Assembly: GCA_002709075.1 (NCBI GenBank)
Contig: PAPV01000018.1
Location: 1-64,000, forward strand
Direction of reading: 5' to 3'
Length of the DNA stretch: 64,000 bases
DNA from: Rhodospirillaceae bacterium
GTDB taxonomy: Bacteria > Pseudomonadota > Alphaproteobacteria > MPNO01 > UBA2964
A program made the position numbers and the translations under genes. Shown in pieces: positions 37,466-45,929 of the stretch; within the stretch, counting starts at the first letter, position 1; every line of letters starts with the position of its first letter. A model generated the notes under the pieces. It saw nothing but the letters and a program-made list of their open reading frames with translations. It searched no databases and was not told the origin of the DNA.

Positions 37466-38755
37466 TTGATTACTGAAGAACAAAATAAGCTACTCACAAT
37501 TGTGGAAGGTGAGACCCCAATGGGAAAAATAATGCGTTCGCATTGGCTTCCGGGGCCTCTCTCTGAAGAAGTGGCTGAACCTGACGGCGTACCTGTTCGG
37601 TTTCGATTGCTTGGCGAGGATTTGATTTGTTTTAGAGACTCTGATGGTAGATTAGGGGTGCTTGATGAGTTTTGTAGACATAGAGGGGCATCACTTGCTT
37701 TTGGGCGCAATGAGGAGTGCGGATTGCGGTGCCTTTATCATGGCTGGAAATTTGACGTAAACGGCAATGTGATGGATATGCCGAGTGAACCTAATCACGG
37801 TGAAGGTTTAAAAAATGATGCAAAAATTAAATCTTATCAAACTCGTGAGGCGGGCGGATTTGTTTGGGTTTGGATGGGAACTAGCGAGTCAATTGCAGAA
37901 TTTGACCCACCCGTCTGGAACTGCGCTCCATCTGAAAAAATAGCAGTTGTTAAAATGCATGCGGCATGTAATTGGGCTCAGGTTTTAGAAGGCTCAATCG
38001 ACTCGGCGCACAGCTCGAGCTTGCATTCGTCAAATATGCCGCCAGCAGAGGTTGATGGTGCTAAGGCAACCGCTACGCATTGGCCCCGACCTTCAAAAGA
38101 TAAATCGCCCAGAATTCGTTTTGATAAAACGGATTACGGCTTTAGGTATGCAGCAATCAGAACGCCAATTTTAAACGCAGAAGAGAATGACTATGTGCGA
38201 ACCACACTTTTTGTGGCTCCGTTCACAGTGGTTATACCACCGAATGATCAATATAAATTAGCCCAAATGCTTGTACCGATTGATAACACAAACACCATGT
38301 TTTACTGGATTGCATTTCACGAAACAAAGGGTATCAGCCAAGATGAATGGCGTAAGTTTTGTGGTGCTGAAGTTGGAGTTGATTTGGACAATAACTATCG
38401 TAAAGTTCGAACTCTTGATAACATGTTTTTACAAGATCGTGATGCCATGAAGAATGGCGATTTCACCGGAATCCCTGGAATACCTGCTCAAGATATGGCA
38501 ATGTGGGAGTCAATGGGTCCAATTGCGGACCGAACTAAAGATTATCTTGGTGTTTCAGACGGAGCAGTAGCTCAATTTCGTCGAATGATGATTAAGGCAG
38601 CTCAGGCGGTTGATGAAGGAGCTCCTAGTATTGGAACGGCGGCTTCAGGGCGTAAAACTCCTAACTCAGAGCTAGTTTCTTACGAAGGTATGGTACCTAA
38701 AAATGGAGATTGGAAAGCTGCTTCCTCCGCTGCGGTTCGGCGAGCTGCTGCATAG
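37466..38755 (+). CDS. Rieske non-haem iron oxygenase, phthalate 4,5-dioxygenase-like alpha subunit
   Basis: The 429-residue protein begins ITEEQNKLLTIVEGETPMGK, the pattern of the phthalate dioxygenase oxygenase group. This fit supports the TTG start at 37466 over an internal ATG 18 codons later, though the TTG's ribosome-binding site is poor. The Rieske 2Fe-2S ligands are CRHRGA (about 72) and CLYHGW (about 91). The mononuclear iron site is EGSIDSAHSSSLHSS (about 176-190). It needs an external reductase, which is not in the window. The substrate is probably an aromatic or cyclic carboxylate; this is inference from family. Confidence 0.9.
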   Translation: MITEEQNKLLTIVEGETPMGKIMRSHWLPGPLSEEVAEPDGVPVRFRLLGEDLICFRDSDGRLGVLDEFCRHRGASLAFGRNEECGLRCLYHGWKFDVNGNVMDMPSEPNHGEGLKNDAKIKSYQTREAGGFVWVWMGTSESIAEFDPPVWNCAPSEKIAVVKMHAACNWAQVLEGSIDSAHSSSLHSSNMPPAEVDGAKATATHWPRPSKDKSPRIRFDKTDYGFRYAAIRTPILNAEENDYVRTTLFVAPFTVVIPPNDQYKLAQMLVPIDNTNTMFYWIAFHETKGISQDEWRKFCGAEVGVDLDNNYRKVRTLDNMFLQDRDAMKNGDFTGIPGIPAQDMAMWESMGPIADRTKDYLGVSDGAVAQFRRMMIKAAQAVDEGAPSIGTAASGRKTPNSELVSYEGMVPKNGDWKAASSAAVRRAAA

Positions 38756-38872
38756 CGAATATTTTGCAACACTTCAAACTATTCATTACAATTCCACTCT
38801 ATATGAAGTTGTTAAATTTTACCATCAATATTCCAGAAGGTAGCATTGTTCTGATCGACTATTGATGATTGC

Positions 38873-39601
38873 TCAATTTTCCTCTTTGTAAGTAACAACA
38901 AGGATATCACGAAAGCCATCAGAATTTTTATCAACTAAAGAGATCGGCGTAACTCCATGGTGTACTCGGTGGTCGTTTAAAAACACACAATCAAATGGGT
39001 TCTCTAAAATAAATTCGCTGCGTTCTTTATTATCACAATCAATTATCTGTGTGACCCCACTCTCAACATTGTGTCTCTTGATAAGCAAAACGCATACCCA
39101 ATCTACACCGTCTCTATGCATGCCCTCGGGTGTTGGCAATCCCAACTCAACATTGTTAGCCTCAACCCGAAATTGGTGAACTTCCGTGTGCCATTTAGCG
39201 GAACTGTTATTTGTGTTGGAAGCCGCAAAAAATATCTTGCGAGTTAATTCTATTAAATTTAAGAAAACCGGATGCTCTCCCACCATATTAGTGATTGGCA
39301 AAAAATGTCTCTGAATTCCTCCATTGACGGGATTAAAATCTCTACTCTGATAATGTGGCTGATGCGCCTTTCTTATAATTTTATTTTTAGTTATTTGAAA
39401 AACTGCGAATCTCCTGCGCCGGTAACGCCCACCATCTGCTAAATAACGGTCAATACCGAGTGTTTCCCAGCTCGAAGAAAACCTTTCAAATTTCATGCCA
39501 AAGAATTTTTCATTTACAATGTTTTGAATTTGAGAACCGGAGCGGAACGAAAAACCCAGGGTTTTTAGTTCATGTGTTATTGCAGAAATATCATTTGGCA
39601 T
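38873..39601 (-). CDS. 2-oxoglutarate/Fe(II) oxygenase family protein (PF10014, L-isoleucine hydroxylase-like)
   Basis: The 242-residue protein shows the family pattern EVHQFRVEANN...PTPEGMHRDGVDWV. The iron facial triad is His and Asp in MHRDG and a distal His in DHRVHHGVTPI. Characterised members include the Bacillus thuringiensis L-isoleucine 4-hydroxylase. They hydroxylate free amino acids using 2-oxoglutarate and oxygen. It stands alone, with an 800-bp gene-free stretch on its upstream side. Which amino acid it uses cannot be read. Confidence 0.82.
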   Translation of the reverse strand: MPNDISAITHELKTLGFSFRSGSQIQNIVNEKFFGMKFERFSSSWETLGIDRYLADGGRYRRRRFAVFQITKNKIIRKAHQPHYQSRDFNPVNGGIQRHFLPITNMVGEHPVFLNLIELTRKIFFAASNTNNSSAKWHTEVHQFRVEANNVELGLPTPEGMHRDGVDWVCVLLIKRHNVESGVTQIIDCDNKERSEFILENPFDCVFLNDHRVHHGVTPISLVDKNSDGFRDILVVTYKEEN

Positions 39602-40406
39602 TAGTTGCTATACATGACCGGAGAGGAAGGTGTTGTTGAAAAGTAAATTTCGTAAACCACGCAATAACCATAAGTCAATATTATTTTAAGTTGTTATAGA
39701 CTTGCACACTGATATGAACGCTAAAATTACATCAATTACTCTCAAGAAAATTCAGAAATTAATTTGTCCAGAAATTTTTATTTTTTTGTACATTTATATA
39801 TTAAATAATGTATAGACACTAATTAAAAAAAGTAGAGACTACTTAAAACGACCTAACTGTAAAAACATCTCATCTTTTTCTAAAGCTAAAACCAAATTTA
39901 GCACGCAAACCAAGAAAAAGTGCTCACTGAATTAACCCCACTCTTTCCGTCTGTAACTTATACTAAAAAACTAAGAATGTATCAAAATGTTAACTACTTG
40001 TTCTGTTAAAAATTTTGTTAATGATGTTTATACAATCTTACTTTAGCCTTTCAAAAAACTAACCCGTTTCAAAATGCAAATCATCATTTGGAACGCAAGC
40101 GCATTATAAACCTCCAAAATATCAAATATGTTTTCTCGACTGCAAATAACTCACTGAACTTCACTCTTTGGATATTAATAAATTCCATGTTTTACAGAAA
40201 AAATTTCTCCTAGAATTCACATAAAATACAACTGTATATTTGGCCTCAAGAATCTCGCCGAAATCTTACCAGCGGTTGTATCGAAATTGCCATCCAATAC
40301 TTAGTCACAGCGCCTTAATACGCTTTCAATACCTGCATAACAAAGTTACTCAAAAAAAAACTGCACTGCAGGAAAAGTTGTACCAAAAGACTTTTTGACG
40401 ATTCCG
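39602..40406. other. 805-bp AT-rich region with no recognisable gene
   Basis: I see no open frame of useful length, no tRNA-like cloverleaf and no intrinsic terminator. Long A/T runs dominate. The region lies between a 2-oxoglutarate oxygenase and an amidohydrolase gene, both on the minus strand. It must contain the promoter of the former. It could hide a small RNA or decayed gene, but nothing specific is visible. Confidence 0.4.
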
Positions 40407-41396
40407 TTACAAGTCAAGGAAATTCATTGAATTATGTTTATAAATCATTTCCCGTTCATTCTCTGTACAGCGAAGCCCTTCAATCACCGAAATTGTTTTG
40501 CGAATAAGATCAGAACCACCCACCAAATCATATGGGCAGTCACTTGCAAAAAAAGAGTTTTTTGCCCCAAAAAAATCAAAGCCCGCCTGACTAGCCGCTG
40601 TAGCTCCAAACATCGCCGTGTCCACCCAAAATTCACGGAAGTACTCTTCCATGGGACGTTTTAATTTATCTGCGAAGGATGTTCCATCTCCCATTGTAGC
40701 ATTTCTTACCTCCCACAAGGGGAAGCGACCCTCGGCGTGGGGCACGTACGCACCCCAATGGTGAGCAATAACACGCAAATTTGGAATTTCGTCAAAAAGT
40801 CCCGAACACACCATGCGCGTCATTGCTGCAGTCGTTTCATAAGCCCATCCGATACCCCAAAAAATTTCGAAATGGGATTGACTTTCTGTAATATAGTCCG
40901 CGTGTTGCAACGGCCTCGTTGGATGCAACCAAATAGGCCTTTCACGTTCGGCAATCTTTAAAAAAATATCTCGATATTCTGATGAGTCCAGGGGCTTTCC
41001 ATTAACATTTGTGTGTATTTGAAATCCAACAGCATTATGATAGTTTAGAACTCGGTCGATTTCTTCGATAGCACCCTTACAATTGTTCATAGGCAGAGAG
41101 GCCACAAACCAGGGCATGTGATCAGGATATTTACGGCATATCCGTGCCATACCATCGTTAGCAACCTGTGCGAGTTTGAGTGCTTCGTCGGGACCAGCAA
41201 TCAGATCAAATGGTGGCTGAGACATTGAAATAATTTGGCAATAATCATCAAACTGATCCATCATTCTGCTGCGCGCATCCATATTCCATATTGTCTCTAT
41301 AGATTTCCAACGGGTAACCGCGTTAGCTGGCATAAGGGATTCTGCTGCTTCAAAGAATTCTGTTGGAAAAACATGATTAAAAACATCAATTTTCAT
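40407..41396 (-). CDS. Amidohydrolase family protein, ACMSD/decarboxylase type
   Basis: A metal-dependent TIM-barrel protein of 329 residues, similar to 2-amino-3-carboxymuconate-6-semialdehyde decarboxylase and its relatives. Visible blocks are PWFVASLPMNN, WLHPTRP (about 173), AHHWGAYVPH (about 215, metal His) and FASDCPYDL (about 288, metal Asp). The N-terminal metal motif usually reads DxHxHxxP; here it is DVFNHVFP, so the first His is replaced by Phe. The start at 41396 is chosen because AGGG lies about 7 nt upstream. Decarboxylation or hydrolysis of an aromatic-derived acid is the likely reaction. Confidence 0.82.
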   Translation of the reverse strand: MKIDVFNHVFPTEFFEAAESLMPANAVTRWKSIETIWNMDARSRMMDQFDDYCQIISMSQPPFDLIAGPDEALKLAQVANDGMARICRKYPDHMPWFVASLPMNNCKGAIEEIDRVLNYHNAVGFQIHTNVNGKPLDSSEYRDIFLKIAERERPIWLHPTRPLQHADYITESQSHFEIFWGIGWAYETTAAMTRMVCSGLFDEIPNLRVIAHHWGAYVPHAEGRFPLWEVRNATMGDGTSFADKLKRPMEEYFREFWVDTAMFGATAASQAGFDFFGAKNSFFASDCPYDLVGGSDLIRKTISVIEGLRCTENEREMIYKHNSMNFLDL

Positions 41397-41686
41397 AAAA
41401 ACCCTGCATTGCAATGTTAAAAATATTATTTATTTTTCTAACAAATATTTTTAAATCGTATTTTACACTAAAATATAAAAACTAAGAGTTAATAACGTGT
41501 TTTAAAAAAATATTATAGAAAAACTTAGAGAAATTTATGGTTAGGTTAGCAAATTAATTTTCATTTCTCAAAAAATAAAATCATGCCTCATAGGTTTTTA
41601 ATTTTCAGAATGATTTACTTCTTAACTGATACATTTACGTTTTGAGGCACAATTAATTTAATACCCGGGTTCTGTTATTAGTCGAC

Positions 41687-42661
41687 TCAACTGACAAAAT
41701 CCTGGACCCGTCGGTTCATTATCGTTTCCGCTTCTACCGAAATTCGTTGAACTATTTCACCCGCGTCTGCTATATCATTAATGAGACCAGCGTCTTGGCC
41801 CATTGACAAATTACCATTCTCAATATCACCAGTCTTTCTAGCTTTTAATAAAATCTCGTGAGCTTCTTTTTGACGCTGACGCAATTTCCATTCCTGTCCT
41901 GCCCATCTTTCAATAAAAGAATTGCGTTTTGCTCTAGACATTGCTCCAGGCCACACGATTCCCTGCGCAATGTCAGGAATTTCTGTAAGAGTTGTGTCAT
42001 GTCCGTTACCAAGCAAGATTGCATCCTTATAATTAGAATGCAAAGGTGACTGTTTTGATGCTAAAAATCTAGTTCCTAACAATGCACCCTGAGCCCCAAG
42101 TGATAGCGCTGCCGCTAACCCCCTGCCATCAGCAATTCCACCTGCGGTCAGAACTGGCAAAGGTGCTACAGCATCGACAATCATAGGCGTTAACACTAGT
42201 GAACCCATCCAGCCCACATGACCACCCCCTTCGGCACCCTGAGCTATAATTAAGTCTGCCCCTGCCTCAGCCGCAGCCGTTGCCTCTGGCACACCTCCTG
42301 CCATAAACGTAACCAAACAACCCATATTTTTTGCACGTTCAATATACATTTTTATATCTTGTTCAGGCCGGGGCCATGCAAAAGAAATTACCGCCGGTTT
42401 TTCATGAAGAGCGGTCTGATAACTCTCCTCAATTATATCGAAAACAAGAAAATTTAGCGCAAATGGTTTTTCAGTCTGTTTCCTTATCAATTTTACAGCC
42501 GCGTTGACATCTTCTGGAGTAAGTCGATGACACCCAAGTGCTCCAAGTCCGCCTGCTTCAGATACAGCTGTTACGAGTTCTATGGAATAGATTGACCCCA
42601 TTCCGCCTAAAGCAATCGGATGCTGTATTCCAAATTTCTCAGTAAATGCCGTATTTAGCAT
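41687..42661 (-). CDS. Nitronate monooxygenase (2-nitropropane dioxygenase family)
   Basis: An FMN-binding TIM-barrel protein of 324 residues. Family marks are HPIALGGMG near the start, GAEGGGHVGWMG (about 142) and the phosphate-binding GGIADGRGLAAALSLGAQGALLGTRFL (about 175-200). Members oxidise alkyl nitronates; many relatives, such as trans-2-enoyl-ACP reductase II, have other roles. It is a single gene, with about 270 bp and 360 bp of A/T-rich sequence on its two sides. Physiological substrate unknown. Confidence 0.88.
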   Translation of the reverse strand: MLNTAFTEKFGIQHPIALGGMGSIYSIELVTAVSEAGGLGALGCHRLTPEDVNAAVKLIRKQTEKPFALNFLVFDIIEESYQTALHEKPAVISFAWPRPEQDIKMYIERAKNMGCLVTFMAGGVPEATAAAEAGADLIIAQGAEGGGHVGWMGSLVLTPMIVDAVAPLPVLTAGGIADGRGLAAALSLGAQGALLGTRFLASKQSPLHSNYKDAILLGNGHDTTLTEIPDIAQGIVWPGAMSRAKRNSFIERWAGQEWKLRQRQKEAHEILLKARKTGDIENGNLSMGQDAGLINDIADAGEIVQRISVEAETIMNRRVQDFVS

Positions 42662-43022
42662 CTATTTTTCCTCTCTTGCCTGTTTCAAACTTTTCTGATT
42701 TTTTTGCTTTTCTTTTATTATTTAAAAATGGCAATTATAAAAGCATTCGGTTTATAAATAATACCTCAATTTGCAAATTCTTATTTAAAATAAAGCACCC
42801 TAAATTTTTATATATTTAAAAAGAAAATGCGAAAATTATATTAGTGAACACAAAATATCTCATGATCTATTTTGTATAACTTTACTCAACACTTATTAAG
42901 AGAACAAAAACTATATATACAACCAGATAAAAATCTTATCTTATTTGACTTTTAGACAAAAATTAATTTTGCTAATATTGTGAAGTAAGAAACTTGCTTA
43001 ATGACAAAAAAGGAGAATGCCG
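42662..43022. other. Intergenic region upstream of the selenoprotein gene
   Basis: About 360 bp, very AT-rich, between the divergent nitronate monooxygenase and peroxiredoxin genes. I find no open frame or RNA gene. AAAGGAG at 43010-43016 is the ribosome-binding site of the peroxiredoxin, 6 nt before its ATG. Confidence 0.5.
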
Positions 43023-43475
43023 ATGCCACTGATTAAAATAGGTGAGAATGCTCCCGGTTTTACCCTTCCGAATCAAGATGGAATGATCGTTTCAAAAGAC
43101 GATTTTTCCGGCCGTTACGTTTTGCTGTGGTGGTATCCTAAAGCAGATACTCCCGGGTGAACAATCGAAGGGAAAGGATTCCGTGATAGAATCCAGAACT
43201 TTGATGAAGCGAATACCGTAATTCTAGGCATAAGCTATGATACCTGCGAGGCAAATAAGGTTTTCAAAGAAAAATTTATGTTTCCCTTTGATTTGCTCTC
43301 TGATGAGAGCGGTCAAGTGTCAATCGCTTACGGGGTATCGACCCAAGATAGTACTCGAAGCCCAAGAAAATCAGTACTAATTGCGCCCGATGGAAAAATA
43401 GCTATTTCGTATGATGAGGTGATTCCTGCTGAACATTCCGAGAGGGTGCTTTCGGATATAAATAGTCTTGGCTGA
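43023..43475 (+). CDS. Selenocysteine-containing peroxiredoxin (BCP/PrxQ type), TGA at 43158-43160 read as Sec46
   Basis: Thiol- or selenol-dependent peroxidase reducing hydrogen peroxide and organic hydroperoxides. The frame from the ATG (AAAGGAG upstream) is open for 150 codons to a TGA stop at 43473, apart from one TGA at codon 46. That codon falls exactly at the peroxidatic residue: YPKADTPG-U-TIEGKGFRD, where BCP has TPGCT. Both sides are in the same frame and fully conserved in pattern (APGFTLPNQDG before; LLSDESGQVS and SVLIAPDGKI after). The BCP resolving Cys five residues later is replaced by Gly; Cys75 (SYDTCE) could form a Sec-Cys bond instead. A hairpin after the TGA fits a bacterial SECIS. 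Standard gene callers would truncate or miss it. Confidence 0.9.
43176..43194 (+). promoter_or_regulatory. Candidate bacterial SECIS element
   Basis: GGATTC (43176-43181) pairs perfectly with GAATCC (43189-43194) around the 7-nt loop CGTGATA. The stem begins 15 nt and the loop 21 nt after the TGA at 43158-43160. Known bacterial SECIS elements lie inside the coding region just past the UGA, with a small loop exposing a G near its 5' side for SelB; here G is the second loop base. The element encodes GFRDRIQ, so it also fits the family's protein sequence. Confidence 0.8.
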
Positions 43476-43654
43476 CTTGTAAGTGTCTCGAACCATATAA
43501 ACGGTATAATATAGGTATCTCGATAGCTTGAGTCCTAATAAAGGCTTTAAAGATTGAACAATCGCTTCAACCTTGTCTTTATAAAGGTTCTTACAAAAAA
43601 AAAAAAATCTCAGGCTTGATTGGTTTTATTCTATGAGATAATTATTAACCAAGC

Positions 43655-43850
43655 GAAGGCTTTCATAAGGAATTAAAAGGGAATAGAGACGCCGAGTATC
43701 AAATCGGTAAAATCAGCTGTACCCGCAACTGTGAATGGTGAACACCTCCATTATGCGCCACTAGGAAACTGGGAAGGAAGGAGATGTGTGATGATCCATG
43801 AGCCAGGAGACCTACCTTTGCTAGTGTCGTCAAAACGCAGGCCGGGAATA
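43655..43850 (+). ncRNA. Cobalamin riboswitch controlling the btu operon
   Basis: Conserved blocks of the AdoCbl riboswitch appear in order: AAAAGGGAATAGAG (43675-43688), CAGCTGTACCCGCAACTGT (43714-43732) and the B12 box GAGCCAGGAGACCTACCT (43800-43817). The variable arm between them contains GGTGAACACC. The outer boundaries are approximate. The aptamer lies about 150-350 bp upstream of the receptor gene and is followed by an intrinsic terminator. Cobalamin binding would therefore switch off transcription of the uptake genes. Confidence 0.93.
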
Positions 43851-43889
43851 GCCAGCGTGACAGAATAGTTAGCGGCGATGCGTGAGAGC

Positions 43890-43925
43890 GCAACAATATA
43901 GTAATTATAATTGTTGCTGTTTTTT
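43890..43925 (+). terminator. Intrinsic terminator, expression platform of the cobalamin riboswitch
   Basis: GCAACAAT (43890-43897) pairs with ATTGTTGC (43110 bases into the leader, at 43910-43917) and the stem is followed by TGTTTTTT to 43925. It lies between the B12 box and the btuB start at 44001. When cobalamin is bound the hairpin should form and stop transcription; an alternative pairing with upstream sequence would be the antiterminator. Confidence 0.8.
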
Positions 43926-44000
43926 CCATCGAACGCTGGCGGTAATACGCCTGTGTTCCATTCTTGTCATTTCACTGATGGCAAACGGGAGCAAAATTGG

Positions 44001-45929
44001 ATGACCAAGCGTATAGAACATAAATTGTATATTGGATTAGTGGTTTTTTTCGGGTTAACAGCAATTATTGCCAAAGCTTTTTCAAAACCATTAGTTGTCT
44101 CCACGCCAGAAATAGTGGTTACTGCAAGCCGAGTTCCTATACCATCGAGAGAAGTTGGGAGTAGTATTTCCATCATAACCGGCGAAGAAATTGAAAAAAA
44201 ACAGTTAAGATCCTTGTCGGAGGTCCTTAGGAAAATCCCTGCGGTTGCTGTTAGTCGCACGGGCCCCGTGGGTGCGTTCACGCAAATTCGTATTAGAGGA
44301 GCGGAAGGGAATCACACATTGGTAATCATTGATGGTGTTGAAATCAATGACGTTAGTGGCGGGTCCGAATTTGATTTTGGAAATATGATAGCTTCGGACA
44401 TAGACCGACTTGAAGTTCTTCGAGGGCCGCAAACTGCTCTGTATGGCAGTGATGCCGTAGGAGGCGTCATTAATATTATAACAAAAAAAGGTAAAGGCCC
44501 GGCAACGGCTACCCTAAGTGTAGAAGCAGGATCTCAAAAAAGTGGCAGAGTCCAAAGTAACATTCGCGGCGGCGGAGAAAAATATCATTATTCACTTGGG
44601 CTCACTGGAAGTGCCACAGAAGGTTTCTCAGTTGCCGATACTGATGCTGGAAACACAGAAACCGACGGTAATTATCATCGCAACACTAACTTAAGTTTTG
44701 GATTTGAACCGGTAAAAGATTTAGAACTTAACTTTTTTGCTAGATACCACACAGCGACCCAAGAAACGGATGATCAACCTGCCGTAGCCGGTAAAATTGT
44801 AACAGTAGATACGGCAGACTATACACGTACTCGACAACGCTCAGGTCGCTTTTCAATCAGGTACAACCTAATGGATGGGAAATGGGAAAATCAAGCCGGC
44901 ATTGGTTTCAGTGATGATAAATCGGAGAGTTTAACTAATAGTGCACCATCCCGAGCAAATGGAGCAAAATCACAATTTGATTATCAATCAAATTTTTTTT
45001 TTCAAACTCCAGACCATGCGAATGCGGACCATTCTTTGACCTTTAGATTTGATTACGAGAGGGATTCACAAGCGACAGCAAGTAATTTTGGAAGCTCCAA
45101 TCTTTCAGTGATTAACAAAGGTTTCCTTGGTGAGTATCGGGTCTCTCTCTGGAACCAACTATTTTTTTCCGGGGGCATCCGTTTCGATAAGAATGATATG
45201 TTTAAAAATCGAAAATCTTATCGTAGCACTGCGGCATACTTAATACCGGAACTTGATATGCGAGTCCACGGCAGCATTGGAACAGGAGCAAAGAATCCTA
45301 CATTATTTGAGCTGTTCGGTTACGGTCCAAATTTTGTTGCAAATTCAGATCTTGAGACCGAAACAAGTGTTGGTTGGGATCTTGGAATTGAACAAGTGCT
45401 TTATAACGGTGAAGCAAAAGTTGATGTAACATATTTTAAAAACCTAATTACGGATTTAATAAATGGAGCAGGGTCTACTGCAGTAAATGTAAATGGTACG
45501 TCGATTGTCAATGGCGTGGAAGTCAGTGGATCTGTCAACTTATCAAATAACCTGTCTATAAAAGGTCAATACACTTATACACTTGGACAAGATGCAAACA
45601 AAACGCAATTGACACGAAGACCTCGTCATTTAGCTAGTGTAAATGCTAATTATCTATTCCTCAACAAACGTGCCAACTTTAATATTGGGCTGGACTACAG
45701 TGGGGTTCAACGTGATATTGAATTTTCAAACTTTTTTGCAAGCTCTGCCCGGGTAAACTTAGACCAATTTTTCTTATTAAACCTAGCAGGAAGCTACGAA
45801 ATAAATAAAAACATACAAATTTACGCGCGCATTGAAAATGCCCTAGATACAAAATACGAGGAGGTACTGGACTTTTCTGGCCCCGGAATTAGAGGTTTTT
45901 TAGGTGTTCGAACTAAATATAATTTCTAA
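44001..45929 (+). CDS. btuB: TonB-dependent vitamin B12 receptor
   Basis: Outer-membrane beta-barrel that takes up cobalamin using TonB energy. The mature N-terminus has a TonB box (PEIVVTASRVP, about residue 35). The plug domain follows (RIRGAEGNHTLVIIDGVEIND and GPQTALYGSDAVGGVINI), then the barrel ending in KYNF with the terminal aromatic residue. The start is set at ATG 44001, giving 642 residues with a signal segment (about 8-28). A frame upstream continues to a TTG inside the riboswitch terminator, but that is leader sequence. GGGAG lies about 9 nt before the ATG. The cobalamin riboswitch upstream supports the substrate. Confidence 0.94.
   Translation: MTKRIEHKLYIGLVVFFGLTAIIAKAFSKPLVVSTPEIVVTASRVPIPSREVGSSISIITGEEIEKKQLRSLSEVLRKIPAVAVSRTGPVGAFTQIRIRGAEGNHTLVIIDGVEINDVSGGSEFDFGNMIASDIDRLEVLRGPQTALYGSDAVGGVINIITKKGKGPATATLSVEAGSQKSGRVQSNIRGGGEKYHYSLGLTGSATEGFSVADTDAGNTETDGNYHRNTNLSFGFEPVKDLELNFFARYHTATQETDDQPAVAGKIVTVDTADYTRTRQRSGRFSIRYNLMDGKWENQAGIGFSDDKSESLTNSAPSRANGAKSQFDYQSNFFFQTPDHANADHSLTFRFDYERDSQATASNFGSSNLSVINKGFLGEYRVSLWNQLFFSGGIRFDKNDMFKNRKSYRSTAAYLIPELDMRVHGSIGTGAKNPTLFELFGYGPNFVANSDLETETSVGWDLGIEQVLYNGEAKVDVTYFKNLITDLINGAGSTAVNVNGTSIVNGVEVSGSVNLSNNLSIKGQYTYTLGQDANKTQLTRRPRHLASVNANYLFLNKRANFNIGLDYSGVQRDIEFSNFFASSARVNLDQFFLLNLAGSYEINKNIQIYARIENALDTKYEEVLDFSGPGIRGFLGVRTKYNF

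Noticed and set aside
43278-43475. A separate 65-residue gene starting MFPFDLLSD
   Set aside because: It is the C-terminal part of the selenoprotein peroxiredoxin. The frame continues upstream without a break except for the TGA codon that I read as selenocysteine.
43565-43610. Hairpin AACCTT/AAGGTT followed by a run of A as terminator of the peroxiredoxin gene
   Set aside because: On the plus strand the hairpin is followed by A residues, not T. On the minus strand the T-run precedes the stem, so neither orientation makes an intrinsic terminator.
43911-44000. An earlier TTG start for btuB
   Set aside because: It lies inside the riboswitch terminator hairpin, and the resulting 30-residue leader is not signal-like. 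ATG 44001 starts a normal signal segment.
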